A stretch of DNA of 9,055 nt from Prevotella sp. (GCA_031263965.1 JAISES010000276.1:1-9055), one strand, 5' to 3'; positions 1 to 7,388 are shown, counted from the stretch's first letter. Made by a program: numbers and translations. Notes: generated by a model not told the origin, from the sequence alone.

Positions 1-36
1 CTGTAAGCTCGGCTGTAAGCTCGGCTGTAAGCTCGG
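1..36 (-). repeat. Three perfect 12-bp tandem repeats in hsdS encoding TAEL
   Basis: The unit ctgtaagctcgg (plus strand) occurs three times without a mismatch and runs up to the window edge, so the true copy number is three or more. On the coding strand each unit encodes the four residues of a TAEL cycle. It lies just after the ILDTF hinge, where the central spacer helices separate the two recognition domains. In EcoR124I and EcoR124II (established knowledge) two versus three copies of a TAEL repeat change the spacer of the DNA target by one base pair. Confidence 0.95.
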
Positions 37-523
37 TAAAAGTATCGAGAATACTAACGATTTCTTTTTGAATTTCAAGCGGTGGGATGGGAATTTGTAT
101 TTTCTCCATTTGGTGGCTCATTAATTTAGGATTTCCCATACCCGAATAAACATGTTTTTTAGCTTCAATGGAAAGCCAATAAAACAAAAATTTGTAATTC
201 AATTCATTCGTATCAATTATCTTAATTAAACCACATACATTTGTAATCGAAAATTTGCCAGTTCTGTGAAAAACAGTACCAGCATTAGCTCCATCAGTTG
301 TCCACGTAATAGCTTCTCCGTCACAATCAAAAGTTTTTATCTTTCCAATTTCTCCATTATAAGCTGTTTGAGAGCTATATACAGGATATGCACCCGCATT
401 ATCTGCTAAATATTCTTTCGACATTACACGACCACGACTTAACTCTGCTACTCTGCATTCTGTATATGCTAAAGGCTTCCAATGAATTTCAACGCCTTCT
501 AACAATTTATCTAAATACCTCAT
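1..523 (-). CDS. hsdS: Type I restriction-modification specificity subunit HsdS (partial, N-terminal 174 residues)
   Basis: HsdS recognises the DNA target of a type I restriction-modification enzyme and docks the two HsdM subunits. Translating the minus strand from the ATG at 523 gives an unbroken frame to the window edge. It starts [18 protein letters not shown], continues through one target-recognition domain (about residues 20-140), and reaches the conserved hinge [19 protein letters not shown] (about 142-160), followed by [13 protein letters not shown]. This hinge and repeat are typical of type IC HsdS proteins such as EcoR124I. The ATG overlaps the hsdM stop by four bases (ATGA), so the two genes are probably translationally coupled. 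The second recognition domain and C-terminus lie beyond position 1. Family assignment is firm; the DNA target cannot be read from the sequence. Confidence 0.93.
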   Translation of the reverse strand, partial: MRYLDKLLEGVEIHWKPLAYTECRVAELSRGRVMSKEYLADNAGAYPVYSSQTAYNGEIGKIKTFDCDGEAITWTTDGANAGTVFHRTGKFSITNVCGLIKIIDTNELNYKFLFYWLSIEAKKHVYSGMGNPKLMSHQMEKIQIPIPPLEIQKEIVSILDTFTELTAELTAELT

Positions 524-2067
524 GCCTCAATCTCCTTTATTATTTCATCAATATCAGCACGAAGTGCATTTATCCTCTCCACAGTTTTTGAAATCTCGGC
601 ATTTAACTTAACAATATCAACAACTTCACGATTATCCTTAGCTTCCACATAAGAACTTACAGATAGGTTATAATCATTTTCAGCAATTTTATTGTTGTCT
701 ATAGATTTTGCTATATGTTCAACATCTTCTTTGCTGTCAAAGATTTTCATAATCCGCTCAATATGTTTGTCTTCAAGCACATTGTTATTAGTTACTTTTT
801 TGAAGAAATCCTCACCGCTTGCGTCTATAAATTGCGTTTTGTTATTGGTCTTATGTTTTGAAAGAACCAGAATATTTACAGCTATGGAAGTTCCGTAGAA
901 TAAGTTTGGAGCTAAAGAAATTACGGTCTCTACCGCGTTATTATCTACCAAGTACTTTCTAATCTTCTGTTCTGCACCACCACGGTAAAAGATGCCTGGG
1001 AAACAAACAATAGCCGCTCGTCCTTTGCCGGATAGGTAACTAAGAGAATGCAGTACAAAAGCAAAATCGGCTTTCGATTTGGGAGCAAGCACACCGGCAG
1101 GCGCAAAACGATCGTCGTTTATAAGAGTGGGGTCATCGGCTCCAATCCAGTTTACCGAGTAAGGAGGATTTGAAACAATGGCATCAAAAGGTTTTTCATC
1201 GCCAAAGTGGGGATCTGTAAGCGTATTCCCAAGCGCGATATTAAACTTGTCGTAGTTAATGTTGTGCAAAAACATATTCATACGGGCAAGGTTGTATGTG
1301 GTGTGGTTTATTTCCTGGCCAAAGAATCCTTCTTCAATAATATGATTATCAAAGTGTTTTTTTGCTTGCAAAAGTAAGGAGCCCGAACCGGCAGCAGGGT
1401 CATAAATCTTATTTACGGTTGTCTGCTTATGCATGGCAAGCTGTGCAATGAGCTTGGAAACGTGCTGTGGCGTAAAAAACTCACCTCCAGACTTTCCTGC
1501 GTTAGCGGCATAATTAGAGATAAGAAATTCATAGGCATCGCCAAAGAGGTCTATCTGGTTATCTTCAAAATTTCCAAAATTCAGCTCTTCCACACCTTTC
1601 AATACGGCTGCCAAACGACTGTTTTTGTTTTCAACGGTATTGCCAAGTCGTGTACTGGTAGTGTCAAAATCGGCAAACAACCCTTTTATATCTTGTTCGG
1701 ATGGATAACCATTTGCAGAACTCTCAATAGCATCGAAAATAGCTTTTAAGTCTGTATTAAGATTGGTGTTGGTATTGGCGGTTTTGGCTATATTTACGAA
1801 GAGTTGGCTCGGATAGATAAAATACCCTTTAGTCTTGACAGCATCATCTTTTATTTCCGGTGTTATTACATCATCGGGTAAGTTTGCATAGTCAATACTA
1901 TCATCACCGCCTTCAATATAATTAGTGAAATTTTCACTAATAAAGCGATAGAATAGTGTCCCTAATACAAACTGTTTAAAATCCCAGCCATCAACAGCCC
2001 CACGTACTTCGTTGGCTATTTTCCATATTTTAGCTTGCAAATCAGCTCTTTGTTGTATGCTTGTCAT
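520..2067 (-). CDS. hsdM: Type I restriction-modification DNA methyltransferase subunit HsdM
   Basis: HsdM transfers a methyl group from S-adenosylmethionine to N6 of adenine in the target chosen by HsdS, and forms the M2S methylase and R2M2S restriction complexes in the cytoplasm. The 515-residue length is close to EcoR124I HsdM. An N-terminal helical HsdM_N region (about 1-150) precedes the catalytic domain. There the SAM-binding motif I reads YDPAAGSGS (222-230) and the catalytic N6-adenine motif IV reads NPPY (300-303). The segment [17 protein letters not shown] (191-207) is the usual lead-in to the methylase fold. The C-terminal helices (about 440-515) match the part that contacts HsdS. 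The ATG at 2067 is followed by the expected N-terminus; the stop overlaps the hsdS start. No inactivating lesion is seen. hsdR is not in this window and may lie beyond hsdS. Confidence 0.96.
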   Translation of the reverse strand: MTSIQQRADLQAKIWKIANEVRGAVDGWDFKQFVLGTLFYRFISENFTNYIEGGDDSIDYANLPDDVITPEIKDDAVKTKGYFIYPSQLFVNIAKTANTNTNLNTDLKAIFDAIESSANGYPSEQDIKGLFADFDTTSTRLGNTVENKNSRLAAVLKGVEELNFGNFEDNQIDLFGDAYEFLISNYAANAGKSGGEFFTPQHVSKLIAQLAMHKQTTVNKIYDPAAGSGSLLLQAKKHFDNHIIEEGFFGQEINHTTYNLARMNMFLHNINYDKFNIALGNTLTDPHFGDEKPFDAIVSNPPYSVNWIGADDPTLINDDRFAPAGVLAPKSKADFAFVLHSLSYLSGKGRAAIVCFPGIFYRGGAEQKIRKYLVDNNAVETVISLAPNLFYGTSIAVNILVLSKHKTNNKTQFIDASGEDFFKKVTNNNVLEDKHIERIMKIFDSKEDVEHIAKSIDNNKIAENDYNLSVSSYVEAKDNREVVDIVKLNAEISKTVERINALRADIDEIIKEIEA

Positions 2068-2149
2068 TTTATATTTGTTTATAAACCGTTTGATTTTACT
2101 TTTCTTTTATCTCTTTGCCAGACATTTATTGTTATAGATATCTGACCCA

Positions 2150-2157
2150 CAAAGGTA
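2150..2157 (-). promoter_or_regulatory. Candidate Bacteroidales promoter -7 box for hsdMS
   Basis: On the minus strand this reads TACCTTTG, an exact match to the Bacteroides primary-sigma -7 consensus TAnnTTTG. It lies about 80 bases upstream of the hsdM ATG, which would leave a leader of ordinary length. No TTTG is found at the expected -33 position, so the call rests on one element. If real, it lets hsdMS be transcribed independently of the mobilization genes upstream. Confidence 0.45.
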
Positions 2158-2254
2158 ATGTTTTTAAAGCAATTATTGGCTTTTTGCTAACATTTCTCCT
2201 TTTCACAACTGTTATACGCTCATCATAAAAAAGAATAAATGAAGCAAAGCTTTT

Positions 2255-2294
2255 GCGGAAATACGCTTTGAGGGACTCAAAGGAAGATTTCCGC
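2255..2294. repeat. Nested perfect inverted repeat between the mobilization and hsd genes
   Basis: The outer arms are GCGGAAAT (2255-2262) and ATTTCCGC (2287-2294). The inner arms are CTTTGAG (2266-2272) and CTCAAAG (2276-2282) around a GGA loop. All pairs are perfect, making one long hairpin with small internal loops of 3 and 4 bases. It lies in the 283-bp spacer between the 188-residue membrane-protein gene and hsdM. On the minus strand a T-rich stretch follows only after about 25 bases, so it is not a canonical intrinsic terminator. It may still end or process the mobilization transcript, or bind a protein. Apart from this, the neighbouring small hairpin and the -7 box, nothing else is seen in the spacer. 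Confidence 0.75.
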
Positions 2295-2312
2295 TAAAAC
2301 CGGAAGTTTAGC
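2293..2312. repeat. Small inverted repeat adjoining the nested palindrome
   Basis: GCTAAA (2293-2298) and TTTAGC (2307-2312) pair perfectly around an 8-base centre. The hairpin shares two bases with the outer arm of the larger palindrome, so the two structures would compete. It lies about 40 bases past the stop of the upstream gene in the direction of transcription. Confidence 0.55.
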
Positions 2313-2350
2313 CTTGTTGTTTTATTGCTGCTCTATATCCTTGTATCACT

Positions 2351-2917
2351 CTATTTCTTCCGTTTCAAATTCTCAGCCTCCTGTCTCAATCGTTCCGCTT
2401 CCTGCTCTTTCAGTCTGGCTTTCTCCAAACGTTTGGCTTCTTCAAGAACAGCTTTTTCATGTTTCTCTACTTCTTTGCGGATGGGCTTTACTTTATCACG
2501 GTTGTTTTCAAAAATATCTTCAAGTAGTTCTATCTCCCGAGGAGTCGTTTCTCCTTGCATTTTTATATATCTATACTTCAGATCGTTATCCGCACAAGAA
2601 CTGATTTCTTTTCGTTGATAGAAAATAGTGCATAGGCAGAGTATAGTTACAATACACGATCCCATTACACCTACGAAAACCTTACTGGAATCAAGGCTGA
2701 AAATATGTCGATGTTCTGTTTTCACAGGCTTACGGACTTCTTCGATCGTCTTATCCAACTTATCGGTAAGCTCGTTTATCACGGAAAAATCCGATAGTTC
2801 TATTTTGGGTTGAACTTCCGGCTGAGCAACTGTTTGCTTATTCTCGTTTCCTTTCTTTACAAGCTCTTTGATTTCTTCAAAAAGCGTATAGACTTCATTA
2901 ATATCAATGTGTTTCAT
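2351..2917 (-). CDS. Single-pass membrane protein with coiled coil, downstream of the relaxase
   Basis: I do not recognise a named family. The 188-residue protein has a soluble N-terminal part with a predicted amphipathic helix (about 44-63). One strong membrane segment (about 79-100, around VFVGVMGSCIVTILCLCTIF) follows. After it comes a long, highly charged helix rich in Glu, Lys and Arg (about 145-188) that looks like a coiled coil and contains no proline. There is no cleavable signal peptide. It follows the relaxase by 32 bases after tandem stops (TAA TAG) and is probably the last gene of the mobilization operon. A position just after the relaxase suggests a role in docking the relaxosome at the membrane or with a coupling protein, but that is inference from context and topology only. 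Confidence 0.8.
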   Translation of the reverse strand: MKHIDINEVYTLFEEIKELVKKGNENKQTVAQPEVQPKIELSDFSVINELTDKLDKTIEEVRKPVKTEHRHIFSLDSSKVFVGVMGSCIVTILCLCTIFYQRKEISSCADNDLKYRYIKMQGETTPREIELLEDIFENNRDKVKPIRKEVEKHEKAVLEEAKRLEKARLKEQEAERLRQEAENLKRKK

Positions 2918-2949
2918 CTTTTTTTGTTATTTAATTAGTTAATAATCTA

Positions 2950-3882
2950 TTACATTTGTCTCCCGTACTTCCGTTTCGGCTTCTTCTTCAATCGTTGCTG
3001 GCGAAGGTATTCTGCCTGATCTTCATCGTATCCGCTATTCGGTTGAATGTAAAACAAGCCTCCCAAAGCAGAGGCGACTGAGTCTATCGTTGCTCCGGTA
3101 GAAGTATTTGTCGTATGAGATTGAGACCGGCGTTGTTCTATCCGACAACTATTTGTATTCTGGTTTAACTGATAGTCAATTTTCGAATAACTAAACATCT
3201 TATCCACTTTAGAGCCGTTGTACAAATAACCGTTCTTTTGAAATCTCACGCCCTGTATCTCATCGGAATTGCCTTTTGTTTTGAGCTCGGTTTCTATTCC
3301 GGCTCTTTGCAATTCCGTTACGAGTTGTTTCCAGTTCTTACACTTTGGCACCAATATATTTAGCGTATTGTATATCTCATACTTGGTTTTATCCGGTTCT
3401 TTCAATCGGTGTTCTTTTACATTTTCTTTACCCGAAGAGAAGTATAGTCCATGTTTCTCGGTCAGCTCCTTGCATATTTTCTCACTTCGGAAGCGGTCAT
3501 TACTATCAGTAATAGCCTTTCCGTAATTACCCACACGGTTAAAAACGATATGAACATGAGGATGTTCCTTGTCGAAGTGTCGGGCGACTATATACTGGGT
3601 ATCTGTTATCCCCATCCGTTTCATATACTCCCGGGCTATTTGTCCCATTAGCCGGTTCGACAGCTTCTCCTTGTCCTGTGCTGAGAAATCCAATGAGATA
3701 TGACAGACCGGTTTGGAAACCCTGCTGTTTAGGCTTGCCTGTGTAACAAAACTTTGTATAATGGAAGTTTTGCTTTTCATGCGGAGTCCGTCAAAGTCAA
3801 CTATCTGTGTATCCTTCTGCTTGTCCAAGATGTAATTGATTACTCCTTTAAACGCTTTACCCTTTACTATTTTTGCCATCAT
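2950..3882 (-). CDS. Relaxase / mobilization nuclease (MobA-VirD2-like, PF03432 type)
   Basis: The relaxase nicks one strand at oriT and stays bound to the 5' end during conjugal transfer, using the transfer machinery of a helper element. With the upstream-most TTG as residue 1, the metal-binding motif III reads HFDKEHPHVH (104-113), the three-histidine signature of this family. A candidate catalytic tyrosine sits in VINYIL (Tyr19), and a HISLDFS strand lies at 63-69. The C-terminal half (about 240-312) is polar and ends in a basic tail (KKKPKRKYGR). The frame can open at TTG 3888, but ATG 3882 or 3879 gives the usual Bacteroidales start M(M)AKIVKG, so 3882 is chosen. It overlaps the mobC end by 26 bases, which implies coupled expression. 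At about 310 residues it is a short but complete relaxase with no extra helicase domain. Confidence 0.93.
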   Translation of the reverse strand: MMAKIVKGKAFKGVINYILDKQKDTQIVDFDGLRMKSKTSIIQSFVTQASLNSRVSKPVCHISLDFSAQDKEKLSNRLMGQIAREYMKRMGITDTQYIVARHFDKEHPHVHIVFNRVGNYGKAITDSNDRFRSEKICKELTEKHGLYFSSGKENVKEHRLKEPDKTKYEIYNTLNILVPKCKNWKQLVTELQRAGIETELKTKGNSDEIQGVRFQKNGYLYNGSKVDKMFSYSKIDYQLNQNTNSCRIEQRRSQSHTTNTSTGATIDSVASALGGLFYIQPNSGYDEDQAEYLRQQRLKKKPKRKYGRQM

Positions 3883-4234
3883 CTTCAATCATTTCAATAA
3901 TGTTATCAATCTTATCTGCCAGATAGAGGTATTCACTTCTCGCATTTATATATCCTTCGGCATTTGCTCTCCTCGTAATCTGATTCAGATTGTTTCCCAT
4001 ACCTGATAGTTTTCGGATATAGTCATTCAATTCGGGAGTTAATCGCGGATGGATTACACTCTCCGATATACTCTGCCGGACGTATTCACTTCGACTGATA
4101 CCTGCCGAGTTGGCTTTCGCTTTTAACGAAAAATATTCGCGGGTATCCATTTTTACACAGACTTTATAGCTGCGTTTTTCGCCTTTCTTTTTTGTGGGGC
4201 GACCACTCTTTTTTATAGATTTCTTATCTTCCAT
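3857..4234 (-). CDS. mobC: MobC-like relaxosome accessory protein
   Basis: MobC-type proteins bind oriT and help the relaxase open and nick it. The 125-residue product has a lysine-rich N-terminal tail (1-22). A ribbon-helix-helix-like segment follows (about 23-60: strand YKVCVKM, then helices with GISRSEYVRQSI). Next is the family signature LNDYIRKLSGMGNNLNQITRRAN (69-91), whose GNNLNQI core is typical of MobC (PF05713). The acidic C-terminus overlaps the relaxase start. It is the first gene after the inverted-repeat spacer, as expected for an oriT-binding protein encoded next to its site. It may also repress its own operon, as ribbon-helix-helix proteins often do; nothing here proves it. 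Confidence 0.9.
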   Translation of the reverse strand: MEDKKSIKKSGRPTKKKGEKRSYKVCVKMDTREYFSLKAKANSAGISRSEYVRQSISESVIHPRLTPELNDYIRKLSGMGNNLNQITRRANAEGYINARSEYLYLADKIDNIIEMIEDDGKNSKG

Positions 4235-4255
4235 TTTAGTTTGTTTTTACTGATG

Positions 4256-4314
4256 AGACCAGCGGGATTCCCTCCCACTTTGGGGGAACAAGTGGGTTTT
4301 GGTCTTACCAAAAC
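4256..4314. other. Candidate origin of transfer (oriT) with clustered inverted repeats
   Basis: The 115-bp spacer between the Toprim gene and mobC holds CCCACTT (4274-4280) paired with AAGTGGG (4290-4296). Beside it, GTTTTGGT (4296-4303) pairs with ACCAAAAC (4307-4314) around a 3-base loop. A wider pair, AGACCA (4256-4261) with TGGTCT (4300-4305), could form an alternative fold. Relaxase oriT sites usually carry such inverted repeats beside the nick and directly next to the mob genes. No known nick sequence is recognised, so the exact nick site is not assigned. The same hairpins could instead regulate mobC. Confidence 0.55.
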
Positions 4315-4349
4315 ATAAACTTGCTCCGCTAAAAATTGCAGATTTTCCA

Positions 4350-5504
4350 TTAGAGCTTAAATCCTGTCTTCTTAGGAGGATTTATCTTGTTTCTTGAAGA
4401 ATTATCAATGACTAAACCAAATCCTTCAATCAGTTTTTTCAAGGTGGGATTGCGTTTAATCATGGCTTGTAAAATTGCCGTTGGCTGTTTCGCCTCAAGC
4501 AGAAAATCGGCGATGTCATAACCTTCATCTCGTTGCTCCAGCGTTGCTCGTTTTTCAAGAAAATCGAAAATTTCTCCATCAATGCCCATGCTTTTAATCT
4601 TACCAGATTTCACTTGCCAATCGTCCCACGCTCCCAAATCGGGAAACAATATGACCTTTCTATTTTTAAGAATATGTAGATTGTCATCCCTAAAGCAACC
4701 ATGTTTTCCTCCGGTAGCGATCCATTGGAATTGGGGCATATAGAAAGAAGCTATCAAGGCCGTCTTCTCACTTTCCACAATTGCCACCGGTAGATCTGTT
4801 TTAATCGGAAGTAGGTGTTCTCCGAAGAAGCATTGTTTGAGATTGAAGTCCTCTTGTTTAAGTAATGAGTGCGCCCATGTGATATGATTGTAGAGTTGCT
4901 TCACTCGTTTTCCTGTTTCCGGATCATACAACATTACCTTTCCGGTGCGGACTCTTCCGTTTATATCCGTTTGCCAGAAAACTGTTGCTCCTTCCCAATG
5001 TTTAGCCGAGCCAACCTTATATCTCTTGAAAAGAGCCAAAGAGGCTTCTTCGCCAAACTGATTTGCCAAGTATTGGAATAACTTGTTCGCCTGATAATGA
5101 CCAAGTGAAGAATTGACCAAGCCGGTATCTATATAGCTTGTCTCTTTTTCTTTCACGGGAGAAGAGTTTCTGTTTACCGGAGAGTAATCGGAGGAAAAAG
5201 ATTCTCTTCTCTCCGGGTTCTCTTCAAAATATTGTTTGGGAGTAAAATGGTATCCGCATTTCTCCTCCCGGTCGCATCGCCCGACATGATTCGGAAAAGA
5301 TGTTTTATTTTCGAAATCAATGTAGCGAGAGAAACAACGTTTATGTTCGCAAGCCGGGCAAGTATGCCGGGTCGCAATGCCTTTATAAGGTTCTAATATG
5401 TATCTATAACTATTCATTCCTTTGAATTTTGTACACTTTCCGCATTCTTCGTGAAATGGTTGCTGTAAATCAATTGGTCGAACGAATCTAAAATGTATTT
5501 TCAT
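4350..5504 (-). CDS. Toprim-domain primase-like protein with zinc finger (DUF6371-like)
   Basis: It probably acts in DNA priming or processing of the element. A zinc-ribbon candidate is formed by CPACEHKRC (Cys49, 52, 57) with CDREEKC (Cys77, Cys83) and the HVGRC context of DnaG/CHC2-like fingers. A Toprim-like core follows: a glutamate motif in AIVESEKTA (241-249) and an acidic motif FPDLGAWDDW (287-296). The order zinc finger then Toprim matches primase-like proteins encoded beside DUF3987 in Bacteroidales mobile elements. Two starts are possible: ATG 5504 (384 residues), or ATG 5417 (355 residues, MNSYRYILEPYKG), which fits the typical family N-terminus as I remember it. The extra 29 residues include a further CGKC pair. 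No Shine-Dalgarno decides between them. A 128-bp gap separates it from the upstream DUF3987 gene. Confidence 0.85.
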   Translation of the reverse strand: MKIHFRFVRPIDLQQPFHEECGKCTKFKGMNSYRYILEPYKGIATRHTCPACEHKRCFSRYIDFENKTSFPNHVGRCDREEKCGYHFTPKQYFEENPERRESFSSDYSPVNRNSSPVKEKETSYIDTGLVNSSLGHYQANKLFQYLANQFGEEASLALFKRYKVGSAKHWEGATVFWQTDINGRVRTGKVMLYDPETGKRVKQLYNHITWAHSLLKQEDFNLKQCFFGEHLLPIKTDLPVAIVESEKTALIASFYMPQFQWIATGGKHGCFRDDNLHILKNRKVILFPDLGAWDDWQVKSGKIKSMGIDGEIFDFLEKRATLEQRDEGYDIADFLLEAKQPTAILQAMIKRNPTLKKLIEGFGLVIDNSSRNKINPPKKTGFKL

Positions 5505-5597
5505 CGGCTCAACTTCACATTTTCAAGACAACTCACTACTGAAAGAGCGGAAAAGTATGGTTGATGATAAATTTTTATATACTTGAATATCTATCAC

Positions 5598-5610
5598 TTA
5601 TCGCCGATAA
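5598..5610. repeat. 13-bp perfect palindrome in the DUF3987-Toprim gap
   Basis: TTATCG and CGATAA flank a single C. A second pair, CACTT (5595-5599) with AAGTG (5617-5621), overlaps it. The 128-bp gap also contains a TACTTTTC on the minus strand, one base away from the Bacteroidales -7 consensus. The palindrome could be an operator or chance in AT-rich DNA; it is too weak for a terminator. Confidence 0.4.
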
Positions 5611-5632
5611 TGCGTAAAGTGTAGGAAATGTA

Positions 5633-7021
5633 TCAAAGCAACTTCCTGTATCGTCCATGCTTATAGTTGTCAAGTAGGTTGTCTTTGAAATCACTTAGTA
5701 TCCGCTTGAAGCTATCCGCTGAAATAGAGAATCCGGCAGCGACCTGTATGCCTTCTGCCGTTGAGAAATCAGGAGGAAGAGCATTGTATAGTCGTTGCTT
5801 GTCCGTAGGGAGTTGTTCCAAACTGGCAGAACATCCAATAATCTGTTGAACCTTTCGTGCCGTATGCTGGTAGTACTTCACGAGTTTAATAGCTCCTTCC
5901 ACGCTAACCATATCAATAGAGTTTTTCTCGGCTTCACCACAGAGCCAACGGGCTATTTGTAGTATCAGACAAAAACGAATGGCATAGATTTCCAGTTTGC
6001 TGTATATGCCCATTAGCGTTTCATTGATTTCTTCATTGCATTGGTCGGTATTCTCTCGTTGCCAATCATACAATCGTTTCTTTGCATCCTCTTGAAAACA
6101 CAACTCAACAGGAATTATATCTCCATTGTCATCGATTACAAATTCAAGGTCGATTAATTTCTGCATCAGATTATTCCAAGTAGGAATCACATGCCGGGAT
6201 AGCTGGCGATCGTTCCAGTATTGCTTTTCCAAATTGTTCGGCAATATAAATAGGATACGATCCAGAAAGCCGTTTTGGTTACGTTCCCCTTTAGCCAGTT
6301 CTTTCAGAATACCGTGTTGAATAGTGCCAATTACTCCAATGAAAGAATGTTTGACCGATACCGAGTTCTTGTTTCCACGCCGATCTAAAATAATCGGCTT
6401 CCCATTATAGAGTGATAACCAGAACTGTTCTTCCGAACCCTTTGTATAGCGATTGAAGTTCTTGAACCAAGAAGCTAATTCATCTGTATATAGACAGATG
6501 CCCCGCTTGTTATTCTCGTGGATAAATGCCAAACATTCCGGCGTAATGTCCGAAACCACAAACTTCTTTAGAATTGGTTCCGCTGGAATTTCGCCGATAC
6601 CTTGCTCCTCCCGCTCTTTTTTGCTGAGAGAAAATAAGCCTTCGTATTCCTTAAACTCCTTTTTAAACTTGACGGCGTTTTTCGTGTCGTGTTCAAACAA
6701 GGGATGAAAGGCGAAACTAAGCGGATGGCTCTTGTTTACTCCCGGACGACCAATCAATGCGGTATAAAGAATGGCACGTTCCGTCCAACCTTCTTTCAGT
6801 TTCACTACATGGGTGTTGCCAATGCCCACCGATAATACAAAACAGAGCGATGCTGCGATATAATCAATGGGATAGTTGAGGCAATCGCCGGTGGCGTAAA
6901 TAATATCCTGAATCTGGTGTGGAAATACTTGAACAGGATAGTTCGAGCCGTACATCTTTCCTTTATAATGCAGGGCTTCGTGGATGATGCCTTCGGCGGT
7001 AATTTTGTTTTCCATAATCAT
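5633..7021 (-). CDS. DUF3987 P-loop protein, probable helicase/replication ATPase
   Basis: The 462-residue product belongs to the DUF3987 family, common in Bacteroidales mobile elements beside primase-like genes. It has a P-loop-like motif LIGRPGVNKSH (about 89-99) and a Walker B-like strand GICLYTDEL (about 174-182). A conserved GSEEQFWLSLYNGKPI block follows, then a segment around VIGTIQHGIL (about 230-239) and NGFLDRILFILP (about 250-261) that may hold the sensor and arginine residues. The C-terminal part (about 340-460) is helical and may be a DNA-binding winged-helix region. The frame runs upstream to a TTG at 7081 inside the preceding gene. The ATG at 7021, 4 bases after that gene's stop, is preferred; ATG 7015 is also possible. 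Helicase activity is inferred from motifs and context. Confidence 0.87.
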   Translation of the reverse strand: MIMENKITAEGIIHEALHYKGKMYGSNYPVQVFPHQIQDIIYATGDCLNYPIDYIAASLCFVLSVGIGNTHVVKLKEGWTERAILYTALIGRPGVNKSHPLSFAFHPLFEHDTKNAVKFKKEFKEYEGLFSLSKKEREEQGIGEIPAEPILKKFVVSDITPECLAFIHENNKRGICLYTDELASWFKNFNRYTKGSEEQFWLSLYNGKPIILDRRGNKNSVSVKHSFIGVIGTIQHGILKELAKGERNQNGFLDRILFILPNNLEKQYWNDRQLSRHVIPTWNNLMQKLIDLEFVIDDNGDIIPVELCFQEDAKKRLYDWQRENTDQCNEEINETLMGIYSKLEIYAIRFCLILQIARWLCGEAEKNSIDMVSVEGAIKLVKYYQHTARKVQQIIGCSASLEQLPTDKQRLYNALPPDFSTAEGIQVAAGFSISADSFKRILSDFKDNLLDNYKHGRYRKLL

Positions 7022-7025
7022 AGAA

Positions 7026-7388
7026 TTAAAAATTACGATGCGAAGGTCTGCGACGAATCCCCTGATTGACGCGAGCTTCAACTTCTTCTTTCAGTTCTTC
7101 AACGGTTTTCTTCTTGCCTCTAGCAATCCACTCCATCAATTCATCTTCAAAGAAGAATAGTTTCTTCCCACGTTTATAACAAGGAATAAGCCCTTTTCTC
7201 ACTAAAGCGTAAACGGTTGGTTTGGCTTTCATAATCAACCGGCACGCTTCTTCAATCTCTATCGGAACTCGTTTCTCTGTTGGTTGACTTTGCTTCGTTA
7301 CCACCAAGTCTTTGAGTTCTGATACCTCTTTAATAAGATAAGCAACCGCCTCGGGCAACTTATCGAAAGTAATGTCATCTCTGCACAT
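7026..7388 (-). CDS. Helix-turn-helix DNA-binding protein (excisionase/AlpA-like)
   Basis: A 120-residue protein with an N-terminal helix (about 8-32) of the coiled-coil type. A winged helix-turn-helix of the HTH_17/excisionase class follows (about 41-91): EIEEACRLIMKAKPTVYALV, then RKGLIPCYKRGKKLFFFEDELMEWI, where the wing and final helix are typical. A basic tail ends in RRRPSHRNF. Proteins of this class act as recombination directionality factors or as transcription activators of the excision/replication genes. Here it lies directly before the DUF3987 gene (4-base gap), so it is probably co-transcribed with the replication pair. The 42-bp palindrome 37 bases upstream of its ATG is a plausible binding site or leader hairpin. 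Whether it is an excisionase or a transcription factor cannot be told from sequence. Confidence 0.87.
   Translation of the reverse strand: MCRDDITFDKLPEAVAYLIKEVSELKDLVVTKQSQPTEKRVPIEIEEACRLIMKAKPTVYALVRKGLIPCYKRGKKLFFFEDELMEWIARGKKKTVEELKEEVEARVNQGIRRRPSHRNF

Noticed and set aside
1..36. Three 12-bp direct repeats as a CRISPR array or intergenic satellite
   Set aside because: The units are contiguous with no spacers and lie in the open hsdS frame, where they encode the TAEL repeat.
41..55. Inverted repeat AGTAT/ATACT beside the TAEL tract as a recombination site for hsdS inversion
   Set aside because: Only five-base arms in coding sequence, easily due to chance, and no second copy is in the window.
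1429..1749. A 106-codon open frame on the plus strand
   Set aside because: It is the antisense shadow of the conserved hsdM gene, has no recognisable protein features and no promoter.
2255..2294. Canonical intrinsic terminator of the mobilization operon
   Set aside because: The hairpin is strong but no T-run follows it directly on the minus strand; it is kept as a structure without a fixed function.
3883..3888. TTG at 3888 as the relaxase start
   Set aside because: ATG codons at 3882 and 3879 give the usual family N-terminus; the TTG adds only two residues inside the mobC overlap.
7022..7081. TTG at 7081 as the start of the DUF3987 protein
   Set aside because: It would add 20 residues encoded within the helix-turn-helix gene; ATG 7021 lies right after that gene's stop and gives a more typical start.
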